Shown one piece after another: positions 1-11,300 of a stretch of DNA of 64,000 nucleotides (within the stretch, counting starts at the first letter, position 1; the number at the start of each line of letters is the position of its first letter). A program made the position numbers and the translations under genes. The notes beneath the pieces are model-generated. The model made no database searches. It worked only from the letters and a program-made list of their open reading frames with translations, and was not told the DNA's origin. The stretch covers positions 851,737 to 915,736 of the forward strand of contig JAJEKV010000176.1 of assembly GCA_021234155.1 (NCBI GenBank). The letters run 5' to 3'. The DNA comes from Isoetes taiwanensis. Taxonomy: Eukaryota > Streptophyta > Lycopodiopsida > Isoetales > Isoetaceae.

Positions 1-1784
1 AGAATAAGGTAGTTGAGAGAAGAGGAAGCGCCGATGAGAAGTCGAAGCAGAAACGCGCCTAAAATAGCGAACTCCCAACCAGAATGGGCATGCGCCGCCC
101 GCATGCATGCAAAACATGCATGCTCGTCCCATTCTAGAATGGCGATCCGATGTCTCGGATCGATGGGATTAAAAGTGGAATGTCAGAAAGAAGGCAGTCT
201 TCTACATTGGTCAATATTGTGCTCAACATAGAAAAGAAGGAAGGCACTGGTCTATCTCACACACTCATTTAATGTGATCTCGAGAGACATATAGATGACC
301 ACTTTGGCATAATTTTTTAAGCTACTATGAGATCATATCATGTCCAAGCATTTGTTCAAATATTTTGAATGCAGTATCCTTGTATTGGATTTTGCTCAGA
401 AAGAACCTTTTTTTGTGTTGGGTATTTGATTATTAATTGTGAACGTCTTTGATTGTTTGGGATGAGCCAGAAGGATAATTGTGAGGGACTTAGAGATTGT
501 AGATAGTCGCATGTCATGCATATTCGTGTAGACTTCATAACAAATTGTTTTATGGTGTAAAAGTTATAAATTTCATGCATTTGCTAACATCATCGCATAG
601 GCATATTCTGTTTATTTAATTTAAAATTTTTCCGAAATGACGAATCCATGGAGGTCATTCTATATATAAGAGATTTATATTAGCTTTTGTAGTCCTTTGT
701 AAGAATGTATGCAGTTGATTTTTTTCTCGATGTCTTAAGTTGCATATGCAGGTGTAGTAAGTGAGAACCATGCTGGGCTTTTTTCAAAAAATCACATTTA
801 TAATTTTATTTATTCCAAGTTCTTACATAATAGTCATTGGGTTGGGATATGGTTTTGATATAGTTTTAGTAAAAAACAGACAAATTGTTGTATCTGGTCC
901 GTTTATTTCATTTGCATCATGTACACAACAAATTTTATCTGATGAATTTTCTTCTCTGGCAAATTTATGAAGATTAAGGTGGTGCTGATACCCAAGCCTA
1001 TGTTCTACAAAGGGCCTCTTATTTATATAATCACACAACTTGGCTTTGTATCAGTTGGGCTACACGAGCCAAGTGATAGCCTCAAATATGAGGTAAGGAT
1101 GTCATGCATTAGGGTCTATGGAACAAAATACATCTTCACAATATATTTTTTTTCCAGGTGATTCCTTGTAGCGGAGCAAGAGTTTCTTTATGTTCATGGG
1201 ATGGATTGATACCTAAAGGGATGTATTGACTATAATGTGAAGTTGCAATTATCAAGTGGTTGGTGGACAGTAAATGCATGCATCTGAGGGCAAAAATCTT
1301 AAAAGATCTTTTATGTTTGAAGGTGATTTGCAATGGCTTATAATTCACAAGGTATCCATTGAGTTTGGTATGTACTAGATGTACTTACTGGAATGTGGCA
1401 TTATGTTGGCTTGCAGTCCACTCAACAAAATATGCCAAAAGGATGGTAGTAATCACGCCACATCTACTTAAGCGAATTTATAAATATAGTTGTATAAGGA
1501 TTTCAAGGTGTTACACATGTTCATGGTGAAAGCTGAATTTTGACATTTAGAGAAGTATGAACACAAACTATGCACACAAATTTGCCTTGTCTAGGGCTTA
1601 GTTGAGTATGATAGCAATGGTTTTAGCTATAGAAATGTAGCAGTTGACAAACCCTACCTGGTGATCAATAAAAGATAAATTGTTGAAATGATAATTCTAG
1701 CATGTTTATTTACAATTACTTGCAAGAATAAATTGTAATAAGAAACCATTTTATGTTGCTCATTTTAAAAATGTGAGATCTATT
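1..1784. other. AT-rich intergenic DNA, no gene recognised
   Basis: All frames are broken into short stretches and no domain motif could be read on either strand. Two short plus-strand frames (761-970 and 967-1161) are hydrophobic and AT-driven, with no recognisable family. I see nothing else here. Confidence 0.5.
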
Positions 1785-2201
1785 CTATTCTTTGAAACAT
1801 CCATGATATTTTATTCCTAAAACAATAAGACCACTTAGTAGAAGCTCCATTATCTGATTTCCTTTTGTTGTGGAAGTTTTAATGTGCAGTTTGTAATTTG
1901 TTTTTTCGGTCCTAAGCATCAAGTTTTCAAAAAGAGGATTAGCTTCATCAAATTCTAATTCAACCCTACTTCTTAGAGCATAATTTTCTATCATTTTTGT
2001 TTCACTTCTTAGTTTTCTAATGATATATAATTTCTCTTTTGATGAGTATGCCACAGCAATGGAGAAACGAGGTCTAAAAATCTTCCCCCTTTCATGAAGG
2101 TATTGCTGCACTATCTTGGCTATTGCGTTTGCTTCTTTGATGTCAGTTCGAGCGTGCTTGGTCTCTTGAATGCTTGTTATAAGATCTTTTTGATGATGCA
2201 T
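1785..2201 (-). CDS. unrecognised 138-aa open frame, possibly an exon
   Basis: This frame runs 138 codons from an internal ATG to a TAG-type stop region at 1785. The same frame can extend five codons upstream to a TTG, and an in-frame TGA lies just before that. The predicted protein is charged, with a long probably helical N-terminal half (TSIQETKHARTDIKEANAI) and a short hydrophobic stretch near the C-terminus (MELLLSGLIVLG). I recognise no family. Its composition looks more like protein than the surrounding AT-rich frames, so it may be a terminal exon or a retroelement remnant. A chance open frame cannot be excluded. No promoter, splice acceptor or partner exon was identified. Confidence 0.25.
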   Translation of the reverse strand: MHHQKDLITSIQETKHARTDIKEANAIAKIVQQYLHERGKIFRPRFSIAVAYSSKEKLYIIRKLRSETKMIENYALRSRVELEFDEANPLFENLMLRTEKTNYKLHIKTSTTKGNQIMELLLSGLIVLGIKYHGCFKE

Positions 2202-2530
2202 TACTTGTATGGTCAATCAACCAGGTATTGCCCCCTTCCCGATTCAAGATGGCAAGATCTAATCTTAATGCAACCTTACTTCTGAAAATGTGCGTATTGG
2301 TGCACAAATTATAGTTAAAGACCAAGAACTATGCTCAAAATCAAGATGTTAGAGGAATGAATCCAATAAAAGATTTCTTGCATGATTTAAATCCAGTTGT
2401 GTTTTTCTTTAGCTTCACGATGGGTAAAAAAATCGTGTACTTCCCTTGCACATCGGCATATACATCTTGTACATCTGCACAATTCCAATGCGCAACCTAA
2501 ATGTATATGACATCTAAATGACCACCAGTG

Positions 2531-2722
2531 TATATTATGAGCATGTTCTACAACATTTTGCCACATATTTGCAAACATACAAGCATATTGTGAAGTGCTT
2601 GCCACATGTTTATGGGTATACAAAGTATACTGAAATGTGTAATATTTCATGATCATCAACATACTCTAAATGCACAATCTAAATGTACATAACACCTAAG
2701 AAATATGACCACCAGATCAAAA
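2531..2722 (+). repeat. dispersed repeat, copy 1 (second copy at 7277-7480)
   Basis: The 135 bases at 2531-2666 are nearly the same as 7344-7480 in the same orientation; both begin TATATTATGAGCATGTTC and end near CATACTC. The adjacent block ACCTAAGAAATATGACCACC follows the shared segment here (near 2695) but precedes it in the second copy (near 7300). The sequence 2728-2900 resembles the reverse complement of about 7000-7175. The two loci are therefore rearranged copies of one repeat family. Confidence 0.6.
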
Positions 2723-3090
2723 TAAACAAGGTTGCATATCAAACGGGAGCAAATCATTGAAACGAGAGCAAAAGGAATATTCCTCAAAGATTCCCCCTTT
2801 TTTTTCAAAAAAAGAGCTAAAATGAGGCAAAAAAAATTATTTTGGTCATAAAATTGCATTTTGACCCCCCCAAAATCACTCATTTTTTTGTGCAAAGAGA
2901 ACATTGACTATGTCAAAGTGACACTTTTCCTAACAGTTAGAATTTACCTGGAGTGTGTTTTTTGGAAAAACCACTAATCTAAGTGTAACGCCCCTACACA
3001 ACATTTTGTTAGCTTGGATTGTATTCGGAAAAGGTGCTTTTAGGTTATAATGAGTCATTTTTAATGATGTAATTTTTTTAAAGTACCAAA

Positions 3091-4040
3091 ATTATATTCG
3101 GAATACACTTTTTGCTATTCGAGGATACTTTGAAGTGTATTCCCGGAATACACTTTTGCTTTTTCTTAAAAGTCAAAGTGTATTCGAATCACAATTTTGT
3201 TTTGTTTCGAATCCAAAGTGTATTAGGAATACACTTTTTTGTACAAGTTTTTGAGACTCAACAGTTGATCTTGAAATTTTCGGGTTTTGGGGTTTTCGGC
3301 ATTTTCAATAGAACCTTGCGATTTTTCTATGTGGAAAAACAAACCAACAACAACTAGATTTTTAGGCATTTTCAATTTATTTTGATGACCTTTCAATTTT
3401 TTTTTTATTTATTTTGTGTGGATCTACAGGGTCATGGTTTTTAAATAATAAAGCGATTTTGATATTTTTGCTTTTAAGTCCGGGGTCTTGGATTTTGGTT
3501 CCAAATCATAAGAGGAAATGTATTCGGAATACACTTTGTATTAGAATACGTTCCTTTGGTATTTTGTTTTCGCTTTTTGCTAAAGGCGATCTTCCTTTGC
3601 AAACCTCGGGCTACCATTTCGAAGCGGCGATGGCTTTGGCATTGGTGTTGGCTATAGGTAGCACCATGGCACGGGCCTTCAAAGTTCGTTTGTACCGGTT
3701 TAGGGTTTTTGCTAAAGTTATTTGCCAAAGTTCGCTTTCGGCTTTGTGTTGAAGCATCCGGCAACTTGCAAACCTATGTTGGAGACATTTGGCGACTTGA
3801 AGCGAATAATTTGCTAGGTAATTTTCTTGAGACCTTTGGTGATGCGACAAGAAGAATGGAGGATACTTGTTAATAAACATTATAAAGGATACAAGAAACA
3901 TAGAGGGATCTTGGATCACGGTGCTAAAATAAAGTGGAAAATGTAATTATGAAGGATACAAGAAAAACGGGGATCTTGGATCAAGGTGCTAAAAAAATTG
4001 GAAAATGTATATACGGAATACGTTTTGTATTCGAATAGGT
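3091..4040. repeat. left cluster of GTATTC..GAATAC palindromes
   Basis: Short palindromes of the form AAGTGTATTCnnGAATACACTT recur at about 3091-3113, 3134-3158, 3173-3243, 3516-3555 and 4008-4040. They are separated by AT-rich spacers rich in TTTTGC. The same motif forms a second cluster at 6536-6690. The arrangement resembles subterminal motif clusters of DNA transposons, but I could not find matching termini or a target duplication. Confidence 0.55.
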
Positions 4041-5870
4041 TTTTTACTGGGACGGGAGAGGGGCGAATTTTTTTTCGCCTCCCGGCGCAATCCGGCGATC
4101 TACTTACTTTGGTGATGGCGGCCCTTAGATTAGGGTTTCTTAGATTAGGCTGGTGATGGCCGGATCTGCGGGACGGATCTATGGATGGATTCATTAAGGA
4201 TTGATGGAAGGTTTTTGCGGTTAAGGATTTGTGATTCGACCTTCTTCCTCCTCTGTTAGCAAGCTGCTTGGTAGAAGAAGTTTGGAGTCGCAATTGATGC
4301 TTGATTTCTAACCGGAGGCGTGGGAGAAAGCTGCCAATCTTGACCAAAGCCTTTGTTCAATTCAAATGAGTAAGTCTATCTTCTCTTTAGGGGCCGAACA
4401 TTAATCTTGTTATTTCATAGTAAGAGTTCCAAATGCTTTGATCTGTTACTTGACCATTATCCATCTTCAGACCTGGTTGCTTTACATGTGATTCTCTGCA
4501 TTGAAGAGGCAACAAGCCTTTTGACATCCATGTCTATGCATCTGTTTGTGTAACGCCAACAAGTTGTGGCTATTTCTGCTAAAGTATCATACGATTTTCT
4601 GAGTTCTTCAAGTTTTGTTTAGCATTGCCTCATCGTAGGCAATAAATGGGCAAGTTTTTTCCACAAGAAGCACATGATAAAAATGCCTTTGTGGCTTAAA
4701 TTTTTAGTCCAAACCCGGTGCCAATATCTGAAGGTTGAGCATAGCCTGTCTCTACCATGGAATAAATTACTACTCCCATATTTTAGTGTAGCCAAAATAG
4801 GTTTAGCTAAACTACTTTCAAATTGGGGCTAGAAGTTTCTAACACATGGCTAAACTAAATGGTTTTTCTCCATCACAGTTTCTTGCTTTTGGCTAAACTT
4901 TCACAAAATGGAAAGGCAAATATTAGCTATCACGCTATAGTAATTCAAAAAAATCGAAGCATTTTGGCAAAGACATTGAATTTATTGTAAATACATAAAT
5001 CAAGACACAAACATACATGAACATGTTCAAAAACCTAAAAAAAAGGGACTACATTGTTCCTTTTCCTCTAATGCTTCAACTTTGTACTTGGAACAAGAAA
5101 GAAAGTGGAAAAAGAAAAAGAAAAAGAAAAATATAAACTCTATTTGAAATTTCTTAAAGTTAGTACATACATTGGTATTGAATTTTGGGCTAATCTATAC
5201 ATTTTTCCAAGCCCGCTCTATCTTAGGTTTAGCTAATCGATGTCCTGATGGATATGTCTGGAGGTAAAGGTTTGGCTATTCAACCTAAAAACTCACTTGG
5301 GCGGCAAAAAAATTGGGCTAAAATTTTCTTTTTTTTGGGCATTTTTTCCAATTACTTTATCCGTTTTTCTTGGCAAAACTGCTGCAAAATAGCCATTTGG
5401 CTAACCTTAGCCGTTATTTTATTCCATGGTCTCTACATCATCAATTTGCTGCAGTAAATTTTGAATGACCATTAAGGTTTTATGTTGCAACATCATTCAT
5501 CCAATTGTTCAAAATCGTTTGTCTGCCTATTTGAAGCTATTTATAACTCTCCATCATTTCTTATGTTTAGCACATTCACATGTTAAGGAGGATATGAATT
5601 TGCAGAAAGAAATACCTAACTTCTTTGAAAAAATGTTGAAGATGAAGTCGAAGACTTTGTCTAATGGAAAGAGTACAAGTTCTTACCTTCAATACATGTA
5701 TCTTGTTTATGAATGATAATTTAATATATTGTACAAATATTTTTGCAAAGACTCGCGATGGCTTCCCATGGCCTACGGCAGGATCATTCAAGAACAAGAG
5801 TTTTTCCAAGTTATGAGTTTTGATAAAAGGAATTGGATGCATCTTTCAAAAGCACCGCTGAGATCGTTGC
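4041..5870. other. intergenic, no gene recognised
   Basis: AT-rich single-copy-looking DNA. It contains a GAAAAA-type simple run at about 5100-5130 and otherwise only short broken frames. Nothing else could be supported. Confidence 0.45.
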
Positions 5871-5948
5871 ACAACCATCATTAGGATCCGGCATATGGAC
5901 AACCATCATTAGGATCACGAACATATGGACAACCATCATTAGGATCCC
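5871..5948 (+). repeat. short tandem repeat, about 28-31 bp x 3
   Basis: Three consecutive copies of ACAACCATCATTAGGATC followed by a variable tail containing CATATGG. The copies start at about 5871, 5897 and 5928. Confidence 0.7.
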
Positions 5949-6535
5949 GAAGTGTTACACGCAAAACCAAGATAAGCACAAGCTTGAAGATGGCAAAATG
6001 CCAATTCCAATATGAAGGCATGCATGGCGTTTCCTTGGTTTTCGCCTCTAAATTGGGTTATCTTTGGGTTGATAAATGTAGGTGTTATGTGAACTATTCT
6101 TTCAATGCCTTAATAAAGATGTTTACGATAACTCATCTATTCTGCAGAGAAAAGAGTTAAAACTGAGGACTCGATCCATCCAGTCTCTGTAAAAGAGAGA
6201 GTGCATAAAATAGACCAAATCGAATGCAATGAAATATTTGTAAAAGAAAAAGTTTCAAAAGTGGACCAAAATGATTCTTGTTCTATGTCTAGTCAAACTG
6301 TAGAAGTTACACGCCAAGCACCCTAAGGGAGTGTTGCTAATAATGAATCTTATTTTGACCAAGTACCTCTTACATTGGTATTTATTATTATTATCAATTT
6401 TAGTTGTTTATTATCAATTTTAGTTGTAAATACTCTTTAATGTGTTCAGTTATTATCACAAGAGCATGAAAGTTTCCAGCACCTTAACACAGGCAACATG
6501 TTGTTCCAGAATATATGTTTGATTTCTTAGAAAGC
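5949..6535. other. intergenic, no gene recognised
   Basis: AT-rich DNA with no supported feature. TTATTATCAATTTTAGTTG is duplicated in tandem near 6390-6425. Confidence 0.4.
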
Positions 6536-6690
6536 AAAGGTGTATTCCAGAATACACATTTGCTTTCTAGAAATTAAAATGTATTAGGAATACACTTTTG
6601 CTTTCTCCGAAAAATCCAAAGTGTATTCTGGAATACATGTTTGTTTTTTTGAAAAGCATAAGTGTATTCTAGAATACGCTTTTCGTTTTA
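6536..6690. repeat. right cluster of GTATTC..GAATAC palindromes
   Basis: Four palindromes of the family seen at 3091-4040 lie about 30-45 bp apart: GTATTCCAGAATACAC, GTATTAGGAATACAC, GTATTCTGGAATACA and GTATTCTAGAATACGC. Spacers repeat the TTTGCTTTCT motif. Confidence 0.6.
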
Positions 6691-7128
6691 CATTTTTTGT
6701 TTTATGTGCCCTAGTGTTCATTTGTTTACTTGATTATTTTCTTGTTTTTCATTCAGCCAATAGATCGTCATAACATGTCAAACATGTTTGATGGAACAAC
6801 TAAACGTGGAGACTTGGGACAGATACCCAGTTGCAACGTCTGACAAGCATATTGTTCAATATGCACCAAATTTTGAGGATGCTAAATTAATGTACTGAAA
6901 ATTTTTAAAGAAATAATAATTATTTTTTCTTCTCTATTTTGATGTTTTTGATATCTCACTTGTAGAGATTACATATTCATGCCTACATTTTGCCATTTTC
7001 AAGGGTAAACTTGTCACTTAATGAGGGGCCAAAATGAGGGCAAAAAAAAAAAGAACCCTCTGAAATTTTCAAGTTTATCAAAAAAGGCCAATTTTTAGAG
7101 CATGATGTTTTTTTAAAGGGAATCTTTG

Positions 7129-7156
7129 AAACGGGAGTGCTGCAACACTCCCGTTT
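7129..7156. repeat. perfect 11-bp inverted repeat (hairpin)
   Basis: AAACGGGAGTG at 7129-7139 and its exact complement at 7146-7156 flank a 6-nt loop. No T-run follows and no coding gene abuts, so it is unlikely to be a terminator. It lies inside the rearranged repeat copy at about 7000-7330. Confidence 0.6.
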
Positions 7157-7176
7157 AATTTGCAATCTTGTTAATA

Positions 7177-7480
7177 TGTCCACCAGCTCATAAATATGTC
7201 CAATGCACAATCTAAATGTCCAATGCACAATCTATATCTAAGAAATTTGACCACCAGATCAGAAATATGTCCAATGCACAATCTAAATGTACATGAAACC
7301 TAAGAAATATGACCACCAGATCAAACCATATGATAAAAAGATGTATATTATGAGCATGTTCTACAATATTTTGCCACATATTTGCAAACATACAAAGCAT
7401 ATTGTGAAGTGCTTGCCACATGTTTATGGGCATACAAAGTATACTAAAATGTGTAATATTTCATGATGATCAACATACTC
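7177..7480 (+). repeat. dispersed repeat, copy 2, with internal tandem units
   Basis: The segment 7344-7480 matches 2531-2666. Immediately upstream, ATGTCCAATGCACAATCTA followed by a GACCACCAGATCA block is repeated two to three times (7195-7325). Confidence 0.6.
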
Positions 7481-7591
7481 AAGTACCCACAATTTACTTA
7501 CAATATCGTATATGTCTAGGAAAGAGTGAGTAAGGTCATACAAAAAAGATGATATTTTAACAATGGTGGTTAAGAAGATAAAATGTTCTAC

Positions 7592-8629
7592 CTAACGAGG
7601 GCAGAACTCAAGCATGTAATCAGTACCAGAGGGACAGGTGAAAGTGCTGGTAGAATCATCATAAGCATAACTGTAAGCCTGGGGGCAATGTTGCTTAAAG
7701 AGATGGGAGTATTGAGAAGGGCTACAAGTTTGAGACCTATCATGGGAGCCAGTGCAACAGAATGCATCAGTCTTGAAGGCATCGCAGGCGCTCTTGCAAC
7801 CAACAACCGCGCCGCCAACGTTGTGAAGTTGGAGCTCTAGGGGACAATAAGCATTGACATCACTATGGCAACCAGCAGGGGTGCAATTGTTAGAAGATGG
7901 GGAGATTTTCATGGGAAGATTGTAGCCGTCCACGAGGGACACGTCATAGAAATCCTTGCCACCCCAGCCGTTGAGCTGGAGCTCGGCCAGCGTAACGGGC
8001 GGCACCCCGCCGGCGCCTCGACATTCCATGGCGGAACCGCAATCCCCGGTGTCGCATAATCCACGGCCGGATGAGTCGAATCTGCAGCCTGTTCTGCCCC
8101 AGAATCGGCCACCCCAACCTGCGGGCATCGAGATCTCCGAAACCTGAGCAATCTCCATCGTTGATCCCCCGAGCCCCACCGGCGAATGTCCGCCGTTGGA
8201 CACCCATGCGGGCCAGATCGTGAACGGGCACGAATTCTTCATTCTGATAGTCACTCCCTTTGTTCCTGCAGAATTTCCGAGCTCTTATAAAAACACACAG
8301 AGATTTTGATGCAAAAAAAAAACGATTCAGTTCGGGAATTTTTCAAGCTGTTAACGCACAGATTTTGATGCAAAAAAACCCCATCCAGAATAGGAATTTT
8401 CCATGCTCTTACCAAAACATACACACATTTGAATGCAAAAAAACCCCATTCAGAACAGGAATTTTCCAAGCTCTTACCAAAAACACACACACACAGATTG
8501 TGATGCGAAAAAAAAAAAACCATTCAAAGCGGAATAGGAAATGCTGATTTACGAACCCAATACGCCCCAGCTCAGAAGAAGAAAAAACGCCCATAATCGG
8601 TTGGAGCTTGAAGCTTTTGCCTTCGCCAT
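7592..8629 (-). CDS. thaumatin-like protein (PR-5 family), two exons
   Basis: Secreted pathogenesis-related thaumatin-like protein; family members act in the apoplast, some on beta-glucans. Model: exon 1 8629-8557, intron 8556-8266 (GT-AG, phase 1), exon 2 8265-7592; 747 nt, 248 aa. Exon 1 starts at ATG 8629 and encodes a signal peptide with the hydrophobic core LWAFFLLLSWGVL. The splice restores a glycine and leads into GTKGVTIRMKNSCPFTIWP. The mature protein has the 16 cysteines typical of the large type, the thaumatin signature GRGLCDTGDCGS, and acidic-cleft candidates in TLAELQLNG, KDFYDVSLVDGYN and CHSDVNAYCP. It ends in YMLEFCPR then TAG, as usual for the family. No frameshift or internal stop is present. 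The exon boundary rests on phase and sequence only, but both fit well. The exact substrate cannot be told from sequence. Confidence 0.9.
8282..8545 (-). repeat. minisatellite filling the thaumatin-like gene intron, about 65 bp x 4
   Basis: Four imperfect copies are seen on the plus strand. Each has GATTTTGATGC, an A-run, CCCCATTCAGAA and GGAATTTTCCAAGCTCTTACC. Intron 8266-8556 consists almost entirely of this array, so its length may vary between alleles. Confidence 0.75.
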
Positions 8630-8676
8630 AGCCGCTTCTGCTTCTCCGGTAATACATGATTTTGTAAAATGGTGGT

Positions 8677-8683
8677 TTATAGC
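8677..8683 (-). promoter_or_regulatory. candidate TATA box of the thaumatin-like gene
   Basis: CTATAAA on the minus strand lies about 48 nt upstream of the ATG at 8629, allowing a short 5' leader. It is a positional inference only. Confidence 0.4.
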
Positions 8684-8699
8684 AGTTGAGCCTTGCCTG

Positions 8700-9893
8700 A
8701 CTCTTCACTAAAATTAGAAATCGTGAGACCAAATATATGTGACCTACCTACACCCCTGAACTGTATTCATTTAATATGCATACTGCTGGCGTGTCTTTAT
8801 CTGATCATGCCACGTAAAATCTTAATTTTGCTGATATCACATAGATCTGTGTCTTTTCCTAAAAAGTTAGCAATTGAGCAGAAGTATTTAAAATTAGTCC
8901 TAACGGCTCTTGTATGTTTCTTTCATGGTGTAAGGGTATGATCCCATGAGCCGGACCCGATTCTAAAATTCACTATATTACAAAACAAAGTCCGCAAACT
9001 GTTTCCATGAGCACCCTGACTTCCAAGCAACGGACCCGAGCTTTCAAAAATCCTAGGGTTCGAAGTTCGACCTAAGTTTTCTCCAGTCAAGTTTGTGTTC
9101 ATGTCAAGTTTGTGTTCATGAGAACGTCCCTTAAGGGCGAGGTTTTCATGCAGCATGATCCCTCCAATCCTTAGAAAGACATCTAGAATTTTATCGTCTT
9201 AGCTTCTCTAACGTAAAAATCCATCTCCCAGTTGCAAACATTCTATTTCCCGTGTATTGTCGAGATCATGGAATTACAAGCCTTTCTTACACTCCACTGC
9301 TAATTTAGTGACAAGTGATTGTAATTGCCATGGCATGTCCCACTACAAGCCTTTCTTACACTGCATGATTTTTAACTACTGAGGTCAATTATGGCTCGAA
9401 AGGTCCAGTATATGGTCTAATCGCAATTAATCTCTACGACTAGTTCAGCCATCTAGCAAACCAAGCCCATGCCAGTTCCTTAATGAGAAACATTTGGATA
9501 GAATCTCTACCACTAGTTTGTCCATCTAGCACATTATGCATGGTCCAGTTCTTTAATGAGAAACATTTGGATAGTCAAAGTTACTACCAAAATGAAAGAA
9601 TGTCGTGATGCCCGTGCTTGCTTTTCAAAGAATTGTCATTTTAAACCCAGAATCTAATTAGAGATAAGAAGCATTTGTTCTTTGAAAGAAGACAAGCTAT
9701 GATGGGCTCTTTGTTTCAAACAAAACCTAAGTTTTTTTTGAAAAACCTATTGCATAAGCCTGATTAGGCCAAATTTGATTTGAGCACTCTACTTGGTTTT
9801 GTGAGATCTTTATACTATGTTGAGAATTCTGATTGCATGCCTATATTAGATGTCACAGAAGATTTGTTTTCTTGCAAAAATGTGCATTGCTAA
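8700..9893. other. intergenic; tandem duplication at 9429-9574
   Basis: No gene was recognised. A segment of about 72 bp (AATCTCTAC..ACTAGTT.. to GAGAAACATTTGGATAG) is duplicated in tandem at 9429-9574. CTACAAGCCTTTCTTACACT occurs twice (about 9277 and 9342), and a 16-bp CAAGTTTGTGTTCATG unit is doubled near 9087-9120. Confidence 0.55.
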
Positions 9894-11300
9894 TTGAAGA
9901 AGATGAGTAATGACAAAGCATTTGATCTTGGCATTTCTAGTGATTTGATAAAATTGGATGGTAAAGAATTCAAAGAAACTCAACCAGGTAGTTACCAACC
10001 TGTTAAATGTTGCATTTCAGTTGCAATTGCCAAAAGTTTGGAACGAATGCAGGCTTATTCCAATTTTTTTCAGGGGACAAACAGGATAAAAATTTATCGC
10101 ACTATCATGGTTGGACATACTTTCTCTATATTACTAGATGGATTGTTGGAAAGTAAAATTAGTGATTGGGATGATACTAATAGTAAAAGAGCTAATGCCT
10201 GAGCTGGATTTCGGAAGAACTCGATCATTTGCTTATATTGATTATAGAGCAAGTAACGAAGCCAAGAAGGACTCGTTACTTAGCATTTATAGACTTATCG
10301 AAGGCCTTTGATACATTGCCTAGAGAAGGTCTTCATGCACACATGGAATGTTTTGTTGTTCCTTCTTCTCTTAGAGGAGTAGGTACTAGATTGTATGAGG
10401 AGATTATTGCAAAACTGTCAGCTCAAGTACCAGCGGAGGTTCAAAGTACAATTAGAGTCTGGAAAGGTTGTCCGCTCTTTCCAACCCTCTTTGGACTTTA
10501 CATTGATGAGTTAGAAGAGTGGTTGAGAGTAAGAGGGCACGTAGGTTCTTATTTAGAACATTGTATTTTCCAGTTGTTGCTTTATGCTGATGATGTGCTG
10601 CTTATCTTTGAAAATTCAGATGGTCTCCAAAAACATCTTGATAATTTAGAATCCTTTTGTGAGACTCGCAAGATGAATGTAAGCAAATCCAAAACAATGA
10701 CATTTGGGTCTTCTAAGACATCAACATTCTAATACAAAGGTGAGCTCCTTGAAACATTTAACTACTATAAGTATTTGGGATTGGAGGTAACATCAAATTT
10801 TAAGTGGAAAGAATGTGTGTGCAAGAAGCTTGCTAGTAAGAGAGCAGCCCTTTATGTGCAAGAGGCTTTCAAGGTGTCATAAGGCCTCCTTGACTAATTT
10901 TTGGCTTAATAAATGCTTTTCAAAACACTAGAGCAGAGTGTGTTATTATATGGCATTCCGGTTTGGGAGCCCTCTATTTCAGTAAAAATGTGGTGTCAGT
11001 TTGAATCCATCTTGAAAATCTTTTTACATGAGGAGTTGGGGGTTAAATAATAAACTCCTTTTGCAATTATGTTAGCTGAGACTGGCATGTTATCTTTAGG
11101 AGCAGAGCCTTTGCCTGATAATTAACGTTGTAAATAGGTTGAGAAAATTGGAAGATGGCAGGTGGGCGAAGATGGGTAAATTGGGCGGTTACAACTGTAC
11201 GAGCTCGGGACTTGGTACAATCTCTAGCTATAGATAAGCTTTGAACAACAAAAGTTTTGAGGCTTGCTTTTTATCAGATTGTGATTAACCCAATGCTAAT
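9894..11300 (+). mobile_element. degenerate LINE (non-LTR retrotransposon) reverse transcriptase region
   Basis: Remnant of a LINE ORF2, which encodes the polymerase for target-primed reverse transcription. Going downstream: AGFRKNSI (the usual AGFR block) near 10200; YLAFIDLSKAFDTL in the frame 10229-10732; the active-site block LLYADDVLLIF near 10578-10610; SKSKTM near 10685; then in shifted frames YKYLGLEV near 10770, LLYGIPVWEP near 10940 and LGVK..TPFAIMLAETG near 11038-11090. Stops and frameshifts separate these blocks, so the copy is inactive. The 5' part, including any endonuclease, is not visible. The frame just upstream (9894-10202) may be ORF2 sequence or unrelated. No poly(A) tail or target duplication was found. 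Confidence 0.8.

Noticed and set aside
2983-3000. TGTAACGCCCCTACAC as the start of a gypsy LTR
   Set aside because: Many plant LTRs start similarly, but no matching CA end, target duplication, second LTR or primer-binding site was found.
7592-8254. Thaumatin-like protein starting at a GTG within exon 2
   Set aside because: It would lack a signal peptide. An upstream exon with an ATG and signal peptide joins in phase.
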